Positions 9,653 through 18,274 of a stretch of 64,000 nucleotides of DNA are shown piece by piece. The position numbers and the translations under genes are program-made. Below the pieces are notes generated by a model. The model saw only the letters and a list, made by a program, of their open reading frames with translations, was not told the origin of the DNA and did not search any database. The DNA is from MADRE3 sp963718195 (GTDB taxonomy: Bacteria; Desulfobacterota; Desulfobulbia; Desulfobulbales; Desulfocapsaceae), in NCBI GenBank assembly GCA_963718195.1, contig CAVQYQ010000006.1, positions 310,001 through 374,000 on the forward strand. The letters are read 5' to 3'. Each line of letters begins with the position of its first letter. The first letter of the stretch is position 1.

Positions 9653-10303
9653 TCAATCAATAATCAAATTATGTAATTCATCCTTGTCATCTTCTGTATA
9701 GGGGAAAAATTCCTGCAACAACGTACCAATCCGGGTTACCGCTTCGCAGATTGCCTCACCCTGGCGGTTGTTTCTAATACCATTGACGACCGTATTGACA
9801 ATTTCCTGCCACTGTTCATGGGAGATTTTCTCATTTATTCCTGCGTCAGCAAGAACCCATACACGGTGTTCAAAAACAGAGATATAGAGAAGAATTCCGT
9901 TTTGGGCCCTGGTTCGATAGAGTCTCTCTCTGAAAAATGCCTGCACGGCACCCGCCTGCACCTCCTCTGCCGCCCGTTTCGGTAACAGAAATCTTCGTTT
10001 CAGCCAGCTGACACGCTGGACCAGAGGATAGGATAGGGCGAACAGCAGGATGAAACAGGCAAGAAAGAGCCACATATTGTCTGGACCAATCCAGAAATAG
10101 CCGCCGATCAGGTGTGCGGCTAAAAGTGAGGTCGGCAGTGAGATAAAGGTGGCACCGGCCACCGCTGCCAGGGGATAGCTGTGGCTTTGGGAAACAATCA
10201 TCGGAACAATTTCGCCAGATGTCAGTTTTTCCGCTTGCTCCACGTGCCGGGTGATTTTTTCCTGTTCTGCCGGCGTCAAGAATGATTGTGCGAGTGTTGC
10301 CAT
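9653..10303 (-). CDS. TPM-domain membrane protein
   Basis: This 216-residue protein has a TPM (Psb32/YgcG-type) fold split around two membrane segments (~47-68 and ~75-98). The N-terminal part reads FLTPAEQEKITRHVEQAEKLTSGEIVPMIV. The C-terminal part contains NGILLYISVFEHRVWVLAD and HEQWQEIVN. It is the third gene of a minus-strand lemA-TPM-TPM operon, starting 6 bases after its neighbour. Such trios are common in bacteria and are thought to act at the cell envelope, but no biochemical role is established here. Confidence 0.8.
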   Translation of the reverse strand: MATLAQSFLTPAEQEKITRHVEQAEKLTSGEIVPMIVSQSHSYPLAAVAGATFISLPTSLLAAHLIGGYFWIGPDNMWLFLACFILLFALSYPLVQRVSWLKRRFLLPKRAAEEVQAGAVQAFFRERLYRTRAQNGILLYISVFEHRVWVLADAGINEKISHEQWQEIVNTVVNGIRNNRQGEAICEAVTRIGTLLQEFFPYTEDDKDELHNLIID

Positions 10304-10309
10304 AGTAAG

Positions 10310-11206
10310 CTACCATCCCCCGGAGGCACCGCCGCCTCCAAAACCGCCACCGCCGCCGCTAAAACCGCCAAATCCGCCGGACGACCTGCCAAAACCGCCA
10401 CCCGAACCGATATAGGCACCACCGGCTCTCCCGCCTCCTCCGCCAGTTCCTGAGGAAGATGTCAATATGCTGGCAATCAGTCCACCAATCATGCCAACAG
10501 GGATGAGGGCCATAAGCGCCAGCCCGGTCAGGCTGAAAAAGAGAAAACCAATAATTGGTGAAATAATACCGCCGACAACAGCTGCGAACAACTTATTGGT
10601 CCGGAACATGGAACCAAAGAAAAACGAAATAAATACCAGAGAAGTGATCAAACCGCTAAAATCGTTGTCACTGGCTCTGTTCTTACCCGCTAAATGAGTG
10701 GCATTGAATTCTCCTCTGACAACTGCAATCATGGCACCAACCCCGTCTATTACCCCCTGGTCAAAATTCCCGCTGCGAAACCGGGGGGTAATGATATTTC
10801 TGATAATCTGCCCGGCTACCATGTCTGTCAGTGTTCCTTCCAGGCCATATCCAACTTCAATTCTCAGTTTCCGGTCATCCCGCGCAACCAGCAGAAGTGC
10901 ACCATTATCGTAACCTTTCTGACCGATCTGATTCTTTTCTGCGGTCTTCAGTGAAACCTCTTCAAGGCTTGCTCCTTCCAGCGATGGTATGGTCAGAACG
11001 ACGATCTGGGTAGAGTCGGTCGTCTCAAGTTCAGCAAGTATCGATTCGAGCTGGTTAACTGTAGCTGGAGACAGTATCCGGGCATAATCGTTTACCCGTT
11101 TCGACAGGCTTGGGATATCAAGTGCATGGGCGGAGGAAGAACAGATGACGACGGTGAACAGAACAAAAAAGATCCTTGAGAATCGAGCTGATGCCGTCGA
11201 TGCCAT
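10310..11206 (-). CDS. YgcG-type TPM-domain protein with glycine-rich C-terminus
   Basis: The 298-residue protein has a signal peptide (residues ~1-28, ending near SSAHA). The TPM domain follows (SKRVNDYARILSPATVNQLE, TDSTQIVVLTIPSLEG, LLVARDDRKLRIEVGYGLEG). Two or three hydrophobic segments lie at ~185-245. The tail is strongly glycine-rich and ends GGGGASGGW. This layout is typical of YgcG/TPM membrane proteins. It lies 9 bases downstream of lemA and is almost certainly co-transcribed with it. The glycine-rich end is a family feature, not a translation artefact. Confidence 0.85.
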   Translation of the reverse strand: MASTASARFSRIFFVLFTVVICSSSAHALDIPSLSKRVNDYARILSPATVNQLESILAELETTDSTQIVVLTIPSLEGASLEEVSLKTAEKNQIGQKGYDNGALLLVARDDRKLRIEVGYGLEGTLTDMVAGQIIRNIITPRFRSGNFDQGVIDGVGAMIAVVRGEFNATHLAGKNRASDNDFSGLITSLVFISFFFGSMFRTNKLFAAVVGGIISPIIGFLFFSLTGLALMALIPVGMIGGLIASILTSSSGTGGGGGRAGGAYIGSGGGFGRSSGGFGGFSGGGGGFGGGGASGGW

Positions 11207-11215
11207 GATGCTCCG

Positions 11216-11806
11216 CTAGCTGTTAAAGTTGACCTGGGGTACCGCCTGCGCACCCTCATCCGCTTTGTAGTATTCTTTTCGGTCAAGTTTAAGGATGAAA
11301 TTGTTGGTCAGACTTTGCGGAAATTTCCTGATTGATCCGTTAAAAGCTTCAACTGCTGCATTGTATCGCTGCCTGGCGACATTGATCCTGTTTTCGGTAC
11401 CCTCAAGTTGATTCTGGAGGTCAAGAAAATTCTGGTTGGCTTTCAGGTCAGGATAGCGCTCAACGACCAGCATCAGTTTTGACAGAGCAGAGGTCAGCCC
11501 ACCCTGGGCTGAAGCCATCTGCTGCATGGCGGCTGCATCACCCAGGTCTGCCGGTGCGACTTGCACAGAGGTCGCCTTGGCACGAGCGTTGATGACAGCT
11601 TCAAGCGTCTCTTTCTCATGTGCAGCATAACCTTTAACCGTTGCCACGAGATTAGGTATGAGGTCGGCTCGTCTCTGCAGGGTTGACTCGACATCGGCCC
11701 ACGCTTTGAAGACAGTTTCCTCCTTCATCTGCAGGGAGTTATAGCCGCAGCTGCTCAGCAGTAAGGTACAGAAAATAAGAATAATCAAACGACTTGTTGT
11801 TCGCAT
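11216..11806 (-). CDS. lemA: LemA family lipoprotein
   Basis: This 196-residue protein has a lipoprotein-type leader with lipobox LLSSC (cysteine near residue 20). It is followed by the LemA signature, FKAWADVESTLQRRADLIPN and LVATVKGYAAHE. The remainder is helical and coiled-coil-like (LMLVVERYPDLKANQNFLDLQ). The cysteine predicts lipid anchoring. The start is supported by a strong GAGGAGG site. It is the first gene of the lemA-TPM-TPM operon. Function is not settled for the family. Confidence 0.9.
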   Translation of the reverse strand: MRTTSRLIILIFCTLLLSSCGYNSLQMKEETVFKAWADVESTLQRRADLIPNLVATVKGYAAHEKETLEAVINARAKATSVQVAPADLGDAAAMQQMASAQGGLTSALSKLMLVVERYPDLKANQNFLDLQNQLEGTENRINVARQRYNAAVEAFNGSIRKFPQSLTNNFILKLDRKEYYKADEGAQAVPQVNFNS

Positions 11807-12017
11807 ATCTCCTCCTCGGGTGACAGATTGATTAGTCTGTCCAACTGGATGGGGCTGATCTTTCTCACGTCTTGTTGTGAAAACAATTCAGTCTCTCGGT
11901 TCATCAACAGATATAAACAAACTTTCCATTTTACCAAAAGCAGCAGAGCTGGTTTAGAAATTTCTCATGCAGGGGTAGTAAAAGATCCTGTGATCCATGG
12001 CACATGAAATACGGGAG

Positions 12018-12200
12018 CTAGTCGGTGACAATGTAATCTTTTAATTTTTCAACAAGCTCATCGGGCAACTCCTCACCATAGAGAAAGGCACGGGCCTCAT
12101 CTCCAGTCAGTTGCTGTTTTAATTCTACAGGCAGAGAGCGCAGCACGTCCATTCTCTCAGGAATAATTTTCTCTTTATCCAGTTCGCTTTTCTTTTCCAT
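12018..12200 (-). CDS. Small hypothetical protein (60 aa)
   Basis: This is a 60-residue, highly charged, helical protein (MEKKSELDKEKIIPERMDVL at its start). I chose the ATG at 12200 because GAGGA sits just upstream; the longer frame starting at 12275 runs into the preceding cupin gene. It follows the cupin and enolase genes in the same direction. No family is recognised. Confidence 0.6.
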   Translation of the reverse strand: MEKKSELDKEKIIPERMDVLRSLPVELKQQLTGDEARAFLYGEELPDELVEKLKDYIVTD

Positions 12201-12249
12201 ACCGTCCTCTTTTGGTAAATGGCTAAAATTGTTCCGGCTGTAATGCAGA

Positions 12250-12765
12250 TCAGGGCCAAAGCGTTTTAATACCACCGTTTATTCCCAGAACCGGGTCTGC
12301 ATCCGGCAGGCTCACCCTGCTGATCACCTGGTCAACGGTAGGCCGCTCTCCGGCTTTACCGTATTTCATGTCCCAGACTTGACCATGGGGGTAGGCGCCA
12401 ACCACTTTGAAATCTGGTGACTGATCGTTATTACAATGACTTACTCCTGCAGGTATGAGAATGACATCTCCAGCCTCAGCCTCAAGCAGCAGGCCACCAG
12501 GGCCACCAAAACAAGCCTTCACCCATCCACTATACACGCCGAGCACTTCGTGGGCAGAGGAGTGGTAGTGATGGAATGTAAAGAGCCCGTTTCTCCAGGC
12601 AGCCGGCCAGGAATTTGCAGTGAATAACTGTTCAAACCGTTCCGGGCTTGCATGGTTGCTGTCAAAGACCTGCTTGAAGATCAGCAGCGGCAGCTTTTCA
12701 TTGTTTGGAAAAGAGCCATTCTCCGCAAGAAGATGCGAGCGTATTGTCTGGAAAGTTTCTTTCAT
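12250..12765 (-). CDS. Cupin-domain protein, YjlB-like
   Basis: The ~171-residue protein contains a single cupin barrel. Motif 1 reads TFHHYHSSAHEVLGVYSGWV, giving metal-ligand histidines and a glutamate. Motif 2 reads AEAGDVILIPAGVSHCNN, giving the second-strand histidine. The layout resembles the B. subtilis YjlB group of uncharacterised cupins. The start at 12765 lies 13 bases after the enolase stop. A longer in-frame start at 12831 would lie inside enolase. The substrate is unknown. Confidence 0.75.
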   Translation of the reverse strand: MKETFQTIRSHLLAENGSFPNNEKLPLLIFKQVFDSNHASPERFEQLFTANSWPAAWRNGLFTFHHYHSSAHEVLGVYSGWVKACFGGPGGLLLEAEAGDVILIPAGVSHCNNDQSPDFKVVGAYPHGQVWDMKYGKAGERPTVDQVISRVSLPDADPVLGINGGIKTLWP

Positions 12766-12778
12766 CTTGCAAAATAAA

Positions 12779-14056
12779 CTAACGTTTCCAGTAGTAGCGG
12801 GCTTCCCTGCCAAGTTGATATTCAATCTCAAGCAGCCTGTTGTATTTGGCGACCCGGTCGCTTCGTGAGGCGGAACCTGTCTTTATCTGACCACCATCCA
12901 TTGCCACGGCAAAATCGGCAATGAAGGTGTCCTCGGTTTCCCCCGAACGGTGGGATATCACATAGGACCAGCCGGCATCCCGGCAGAGTCTGATTGCTTC
13001 AATCGTTTCGGTTATCGTGCCGATCTGGTTTAGCTTGATCAGGACCGAGTTAGCAGTGTTCCAGCTGATACCGCGTTCGATGTATTTTGTATTGGTGACG
13101 AAGATGTCATCGCCTACGACCTGGAGTTTATCGCCAACAAGACTGGTAAGCTGAGAGAAACCATCCCAGTCTGCTTCAGCAAGTGGATCTTCCCATGAGA
13201 CGATCGGATAGTCATTCAGCCATCTTTGCGCCAACGCTATCATCTCCTTGCTCCCCATAGATCCGCCTCCTGACCACTTGAGGTCATATTCCGACTTTAA
13301 ATCGCTAGAGAACGAACTTGCTGCACTGTCAAGCGCCAGGGCAATATCGGATCCCGGCTGGTACCCTGCTTTGCGAATTGCTTCGAGGATAACATCCATC
13401 GCCTCTTCATTGCTGCTGAGATTCGGGGCAAAACCGCCTTCATCCCCAACTCCGGTCGCTAGATTTCGCTCGTTGAGGATTTTTTTTAGCGCATGAAAGG
13501 TTTCAGCTACTGCCCGCAGACCGTCACTGAATTGTTCAAATCCCAGTGGTACCGCCATGAATTCCTGGAAATCAACACTGTTGTCAGCGTGTTCCCCACC
13601 GTTAAGTATATTCATCATCGGTACCGGCAGCCTGCTGGCACCACACCCGCCGAGGTAGCGATAGAGAGGAATCCCAATCGATTTCGCTGCCGCACGTGCC
13701 GCTGCCATTGATACGCCGAGAATGGCATTGGCACCGAGGTTCGCTTTGTTTTCGGTACCGTCAAGATCGATCATCATCCGGTCAATGGCTGCCTGGTTAT
13801 CAGCCTCGATACCCACAATCTCAGGGGCGATAATGTTAGTGACATTATCGACTGCAGTCCTGACACCCTTGCCATTATAACGGTTGGCGTTGTTGTCGCG
13901 GAGCTCTATTGCCTCGTTTTCACCGGTACTGGCACCTGAAGGAACCGAGGCGGAGGCGGTGGTGCCATCATTGAGGTCGACAAATACCCGCACAGTGGGA
14001 TTTCCCCTGGAATCAAGGATTTCTAAAGCTCTTACTGAGGATATTCGAGATGTCAT
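12779..14056 (-). CDS. eno: Enolase
   Basis: This full-length 425-residue protein shows all the hallmarks of 2-phosphoglycerate dehydratase. It opens with ISSVRALEILDSRGNPTV, has the mobile loop SVPSGASTGENEA, GVGDEGGFAPNL, and metal-ligand aspartate and glutamate regions (ALDSAASSF, SWEDPLAEADWDGF, VVGDDIFVTN). The signature ILIKLNQIGT-type stretch (SVLIKLNQIGTITE) and SHRSGETEDTFIADFAV follow. It acts in glycolysis and gluconeogenesis in the cytoplasm and may join the RNA degradosome. An AGGAGG site precedes the ATG. Confidence 0.98.
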   Translation of the reverse strand: MTSRISSVRALEILDSRGNPTVRVFVDLNDGTTASASVPSGASTGENEAIELRDNNANRYNGKGVRTAVDNVTNIIAPEIVGIEADNQAAIDRMMIDLDGTENKANLGANAILGVSMAAARAAAKSIGIPLYRYLGGCGASRLPVPMMNILNGGEHADNSVDFQEFMAVPLGFEQFSDGLRAVAETFHALKKILNERNLATGVGDEGGFAPNLSSNEEAMDVILEAIRKAGYQPGSDIALALDSAASSFSSDLKSEYDLKWSGGGSMGSKEMIALAQRWLNDYPIVSWEDPLAEADWDGFSQLTSLVGDKLQVVGDDIFVTNTKYIERGISWNTANSVLIKLNQIGTITETIEAIRLCRDAGWSYVISHRSGETEDTFIADFAVAMDGGQIKTGSASRSDRVAKYNRLLEIEYQLGREARYYWKR

Positions 14057-14296
14057 TGTTTTTCCTCCTGAGGATAAAAAACGATCATTAAAACTGAAAT
14101 AAGGCTTTGAGGTAAAGTTATCTTAAATGGATGATAGTGCAACGATATACACACCGGACCATAGGTCAAGAGTTGATCCGCATCAACTGGAATTAAGGGT
14201 CCAGTTTGGCAATTGCTCGCTGTATTCTGTATTCTGGTGTATCTGGTTGGGCTGGTAACCGGAGTAACAAAGTATCCTCTGGTACCATGCCAGACT

Positions 14297-14629
14297 TCAG
14301 GAATTGAGTCCGCTCACAGGCGGATCGTCACTGAGAACAGAGCCGAGGAGAAAGGAGAGTGATTCAAGCTGCGGCATGGCACAGGACGTCCCACCGAAGC
14401 GATAGAGGAGTAATTTTACAGCCTCTGCGGCGATGGGGGAGAAATAGATTTCAACACTTTCAGCACCTTCGTCCAGCCAGACGGTGAAGCCTTCAAGGGC
14501 CCCTCGAGAAATCCAGATCTCTGAGATCTCCGCTCTTATTATATCCACAAATCCAAAATCAACCTGTTCAGGCGTCAGGGACAGACAATACCAGGATTTT
14601 TCATTTTCAGGACCTGCCATCGGTTCCAC
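14297..14629 (-). CDS. Hypothetical protein translated after MutM (110 aa)
   Basis: This 110-residue, acidic, mixed alpha/beta protein belongs to no family I can name with confidence. The start is the GTG at 14629, chosen because GGAG lies eight bases upstream and overlaps the mutM stop region; an in-frame ATG lies three codons later. The 12-base gap implies translational coupling to mutM. Visible features are ISRGALEGFTVWLDEGAE and KLLLYRFGG. Confidence 0.65.
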   Translation of the reverse strand: MEPMAGPENEKSWYCLSLTPEQVDFGFVDIIRAEISEIWISRGALEGFTVWLDEGAESVEIYFSPIAAEAVKLLLYRFGGTSCAMPQLESLSFLLGSVLSDDPPVSGLNS

Positions 14630-14640
14630 CGCTCATGCTC

Positions 14641-15471
14641 CTACCTTTGACACTTGGGACAGAAAAAGGAGGCCCGTCCTCCAAGCTTGATCGCTTTTAT
14701 GACTGAACCGCAATGCTGACATTTTTCGCCACTTCTGCCGTAAACACAAAAATTAATCTGAAAATAACCCTTTTCACCGCTGGCACCGATAAAATCACTG
14801 ATCGATGAACCGCCACATGAGATCGCCCGGGTCAATACTTCTCTGATTTTTTCTATCAATTCAGCCCATTTTTTCTGCCCGATTTTACCGGCTGGCCTGG
14901 TGGGACGAATTCCTGCTGCAAACAAGCTCTCATTGGCATAGATGTTGCCGATTCCGGCAACAACTCCGTTATTCATGATAAAATTCTTTACCGGCACACT
15001 TCTCCCTGCTGCTTTTTTGCGAAGGTACGCCGCGTTAAACGTTTCGTCAAAAGGCTCCGGGCCGGTTGTTTTGAAGAAGGTATCCTCAAGTTTTGACCGT
15101 TGTCCGGCTCCAATCAGCGATATTGAGCCGAACCTCCGCACGTCATTGAATCTCAGTTCCATCCCGTTATCCAGTTTCCAGGCAACATGGTCGTGAACCA
15201 TCTGCAGACTTGATGGCTTGAAAAGACCGAGTTTACCTGTCATTCCAAGGTGGATAATGAGCAACATATGGTTGCTCATTTCAAGGATCAGAAACTTTGC
15301 TCTTCGTTTCAGGCAGACAACCCTGGTTCCCACCAGGTGACGCCGCATATCCTGGTGTGGAACATCGGTGCGCAGTTTTTTACCATTATGCCAGACCTTT
15401 GTAATGCTTCTCCCCACCAGGTGCGGCTCGAGTCCTCTCTTGACTACTTCAACTTCAGGCAATTCGGGCAT
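14641..15471 (-). CDS. mutM: Formamidopyrimidine-DNA glycosylase
   Basis: The 276-residue protein starts MPELPEVEVVKRGLEPHL, which supplies the catalytic N-terminal proline and the helix with glutamate E3 and E6. It has the conserved lysine region (HLGMTGKL), the NFIMNNGVVAGIGNIYANE helix-two-turn-helix, and a C-terminal zinc finger with four cysteines (CQHCGSVIKAIKLGGRASFF then CPKC). MutM excises 8-oxoguanine and formamidopyrimidines and nicks by beta/delta elimination. All visible catalytic elements are intact. The phosphopantetheinyl transferase gene ends 11 bases upstream. Confidence 0.97.
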   Translation of the reverse strand: MPELPEVEVVKRGLEPHLVGRSITKVWHNGKKLRTDVPHQDMRRHLVGTRVVCLKRRAKFLILEMSNHMLLIIHLGMTGKLGLFKPSSLQMVHDHVAWKLDNGMELRFNDVRRFGSISLIGAGQRSKLEDTFFKTTGPEPFDETFNAAYLRKKAAGRSVPVKNFIMNNGVVAGIGNIYANESLFAAGIRPTRPAGKIGQKKWAELIEKIREVLTRAISCGGSSISDFIGASGEKGYFQINFCVYGRSGEKCQHCGSVIKAIKLGGRASFFCPKCQR

Positions 15472-15481
15472 AATACGTCTC

Positions 15482-16258
15482 TTATTCTGCAGTGCAGACT
15501 GCTATGGCGTATGACTCGTCATGATGGGCAATAACGGACAGCGAGTTGTCCGATGAGAGTGTGATACCCTCTAATCCGGGCTGAAACTGGAGGTTGTAAT
15601 AACCGTGTTCCTCGTAGGCCCGGAAGAGCTTTAACTCGCGGAAGCCGACAATTCTTGACCCACTGAAACATTTCCGGATTGCCTCTTTGGCCACCCAGAG
15701 CAATCCCAGCTGGACGAGTTCGTCAGCCGGTAACTGGTCGAGTACGGCAGCCTCGACATCTGCGCAGAAACGATGCCTGACCTTGAACAGTGTCTCGTTA
15801 AAGAACTGGATGTCAATGCCGCATCTTCCATGCCCGGCAAGACCAACGGCAATGTCGTGGGAGTGTGATATGGAAATATCGATATCGGCTGATCTGAACG
15901 GGAACTGTTTCAGGTTTAAAAAGGGCCGGCCGGAGGGATTGGCAATGATTGAGAAATCATGAGCTGAAAGCGATTCGAATCGGTCGCTGGTTTTCAGCAG
16001 ACTGATGGCTGCCTGTTTGGCACAGATCCGGCCGGAGAGCCACTCATATTTTCTTTTTGCAAAGGTAAAATGGGCGAGCTGCTTACGTTCCTCATCGGTC
16101 AGCCATAATTCAGCAAGCTCTTTTTCAGTCCCGTTTAAACCTGTGGGAATGTTAACCATGGAGACTGCAAGTTTTTCTCCCGGGGCCCGGGATGAAATCA
16201 ACTCCTGCAGGCTGGCGGGCAGTAACGGCTGAACCGGAATATCGGGTGATGATAGCAT
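15482..16258 (-). CDS. 4'-phosphopantetheinyl transferase (Sfp type)
   Basis: This 258-residue protein has the Sfp-type signature GRCGIDIQFFN for Mg2+/CoA binding and WVAKEAIRKCF for the second motif. An upstream RKQLAHFTFAKRKYEWLSGR region resembles that of Sfp family members. Such enzymes transfer the phosphopantetheine arm of CoA to acyl or peptidyl carrier proteins. No polyketide or peptide synthase lies in the window, so the target carrier is elsewhere. It is the first gene of the minus-strand run that continues to mutM. Confidence 0.9.
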   Translation of the reverse strand: MLSSPDIPVQPLLPASLQELISSRAPGEKLAVSMVNIPTGLNGTEKELAELWLTDEERKQLAHFTFAKRKYEWLSGRICAKQAAISLLKTSDRFESLSAHDFSIIANPSGRPFLNLKQFPFRSADIDISISHSHDIAVGLAGHGRCGIDIQFFNETLFKVRHRFCADVEAAVLDQLPADELVQLGLLWVAKEAIRKCFSGSRIVGFRELKLFRAYEEHGYYNLQFQPGLEGITLSSDNSLSVIAHHDESYAIAVCTAE

Positions 16259-16370
16259 ATTGATTGAATAAAAATTGATTGCATTTTCAAGCTGCCCTGC
16301 TAACTAGAGGGGGTGGCTTATGGCCAGCAGACAAAGTATTACCGTTTTTTCGGTTCTGCAAGAGGACAAT

Positions 16371-17003
16371 ATGGAAAGTTTGCAATTGAGTGGTTATGAC
16401 TTTGCAGTTCTTGGTGTTTTTTTATTGTTCATAGCCCGGGGTATGTGGCTTGGCCTCTTGAAACAGGTTGTGCCGCTTCTGGCTCTTTACCTCGGATACA
16501 TTGCCGCAAGTCGATACCATGGCGAGCTGCTGCCGTTTCTGTCTGATTTTTCCGATAATGGCAGGGTCGTCTTTATTGGCGCCTATGTTATTCTCTTCGT
16601 CGTTACCTATGTGGTTGCAGCACTGATGGGAAAGGGCGTGGCGAAGGTTATCCAGATAACAATCACACCCTGGTTCGACCGGATACTCGGCGCAGTCCTC
16701 GGGTTTGCGAAGGCATTAATTCTTGTTGTCCTCGGGCATATGCTGATCGGAGCGGTGGTAGCCCCCGAAAATACCATGCTGCAGTCATGCGTTACCTGTC
16801 CGATCTTAAATGAGTTTGCCGATACCACCAGGGCGATAATAAAAGATGAAGACATCAAGGATGCGCTCCGGCAGCAGAAGCCGGCGATCGCCATCGACAG
16901 TGTCAAGGATATACTGAACCAGAAGAATCGGGCAGAGAGCAAACGTGCACTACCTGGGCAACCGTTGGGGGAGAAGAAGCTGAGCCCGCCGGCTGATCAA
17001 TGA
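16371..17003 (+). CDS. CvpA family membrane protein
   Basis: The ~210-residue protein has four hydrophobic segments in its first 150 residues (YDFAVLGVFLLFIARGMWLG, VVPLLALYLGYIAASRY, VVFIGAYVILFVVTYVVAA, ILGAVLGFAKALILVVLGHM), matching the CvpA/colicin V production family. A soluble tail of ~60 charged residues follows. The start at 16371 follows AGAGGAC; an earlier in-frame ATG at 16320 adds a poorly conserved leader. CvpA proteins have been linked to purine operons and envelope stress, but the role here is unknown. Confidence 0.8.
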   Translation: MESLQLSGYDFAVLGVFLLFIARGMWLGLLKQVVPLLALYLGYIAASRYHGELLPFLSDFSDNGRVVFIGAYVILFVVTYVVAALMGKGVAKVIQITITPWFDRILGAVLGFAKALILVVLGHMLIGAVVAPENTMLQSCVTCPILNEFADTTRAIIKDEDIKDALRQQKPAIAIDSVKDILNQKNRAESKRALPGQPLGEKKLSPPADQ

Positions 17004-17049
17004 TTCTACAGCTGATATTGGCTGCGTCGCTCAAACCGTATCGCAACCC

Positions 17050-17826
17050 ATGAAAAAAAATGCACGCCAGAGACGCCCCCCTGCATCCTACACAAAAAGA
17101 ACATATCGGGGGGTGGCTGAGAAAACCGGGCTTTGCTCAGCTTATGTAAAGATCAGGGAGACCGATCTCCATATCCTTGCTGAAACCGACGTTACCCGGC
17201 GAGCGCATGAACTTGCTGCCCAGTTCCGGCTGCAGGTTGAACACCATATCGACCTCTATCCGGAATTTGCCGTGGCCCTGACACCATTACCAGACGAAAT
17301 TCTCGCGCCGCCCATTATCCGGGCCATGCTTGCTGCAGGAAGAAGTGTTGCGGTGGGTCCAATGGCAGCTGTGGCCGGAGCTATTGCCGAGTTTGTTTGT
17401 AAGGGGTTAATTGACGATGGATGTAACGAGGTTATTGTAGAAAATGGCGGTGATATTTACCTGCAACGCAGCAGCAACTGCACCATAGCTGTTTTTGCAG
17501 GAGCGTCACCGCTGAGCAACCGGGTTGGCTTAAAACTGGATGCAGATGAGATGCCGGCAGGAATTTGCACGTCGTCTGGAACAATTGGCCATTCATTGAG
17601 CCTGGGCATGGCCGATTCTGTTACGGTCCTTGCTGATTCAGCAGTTCTGGCAGATGCTGCCGCAACCAGGATCGGCAACGAAGTGGGAAATTATAAAGAG
17701 CCGAGGGACGGGGTTGACAGGGCCCTTGAGACGGCTGAAAAAATAATCGGCATCCGGGGGGTTCTTGTGATCTGTAACGATCTTCTCGGGGCCAGTGGGA
17801 GGGTGGAGCTCATTCCACTTGATTGA
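17050..17826 (+). CDS. UPF0280 family (ApbE-like) protein
   Basis: This 258-residue protein matches the UPF0280 group. It contains RTYRGVAEKTGLCSAYVKIRE-like N-terminal strands, AAGRSVAVGPMAAVAGAIAE, NEVIVENGGDIYL, and GICTSSGTIGHSLSLGMADS. These resemble the flavin-transferase ApbE fold but are not proof of activity. It starts 46 bases after CvpA and 8 bases before the PilZ gene, suggesting one operon. Family members are frequent in anaerobes and methanogens. Confidence 0.8.
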   Translation: MKKNARQRRPPASYTKRTYRGVAEKTGLCSAYVKIRETDLHILAETDVTRRAHELAAQFRLQVEHHIDLYPEFAVALTPLPDEILAPPIIRAMLAAGRSVAVGPMAAVAGAIAEFVCKGLIDDGCNEVIVENGGDIYLQRSSNCTIAVFAGASPLSNRVGLKLDADEMPAGICTSSGTIGHSLSLGMADSVTVLADSAVLADAAATRIGNEVGNYKEPRDGVDRALETAEKIIGIRGVLVICNDLLGASGRVELIPLD

Positions 17827-17834
17827 GGCAATAG

Positions 17835-18266
17835 ATGACAACACCAGGGAAACCAGAATCTGGGCAGGAGCGGAGGAAGATTCCGCGCAGGCACCTTGTT
17901 TTTTATCTCCGGGTATTTGACGGAATGGGCAGCCGTGTCCTCGGCCATCTTGTCGATATATCGGCCCGGGGTGCAATGCTTGTTTGTGAATCTCCGATTC
18001 AGCCGAATCAGGAGTTTCGCCTGAGAATGAGGCTGCCAACCGATATCGGTGGACGTTCTGAGCTTGTGATCGATGCAAAAAGCATGTGGTGCAGGCCCGA
18101 TACAAATCCGGATTTTTTTGTGGTTGGATTTCGGCTGGGAGAACTGGAGTCAGAACATGAAGGGTGCATTAAACGGCTGATTTCAGATTTCAGTATTGAA
18201 GAGACCGTGTCACCACCGGAGGCCCAAAGTCCCGCCTGCAGCCTCAGCAGCACGACGGGTTTTTAG
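17835..18266 (+). CDS. PilZ-domain protein
   Basis: The 143-residue protein carries a PilZ-type c-di-GMP-binding region. RRKIPRRHLVFYLRVFD contains the arginine pair of the RxxxR motif. HLVDISARGAMLV corresponds to the D/NxSxxG motif. The beta-barrel continues through FRLRMRLP and FVVGFRLGELE. It probably acts as a single-domain c-di-GMP receptor. It converges on rfbD with 8 bases between stops. The HD-GYP sensor at the left end of the window would lower the same signal. Confidence 0.85.
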   Translation: MTTPGKPESGQERRKIPRRHLVFYLRVFDGMGSRVLGHLVDISARGAMLVCESPIQPNQEFRLRMRLPTDIGGRSELVIDAKSMWCRPDTNPDFFVVGFRLGELESEHEGCIKRLISDFSIEETVSPPEAQSPACSLSSTTGF

Positions 18267-18274
18267 GACAGGAG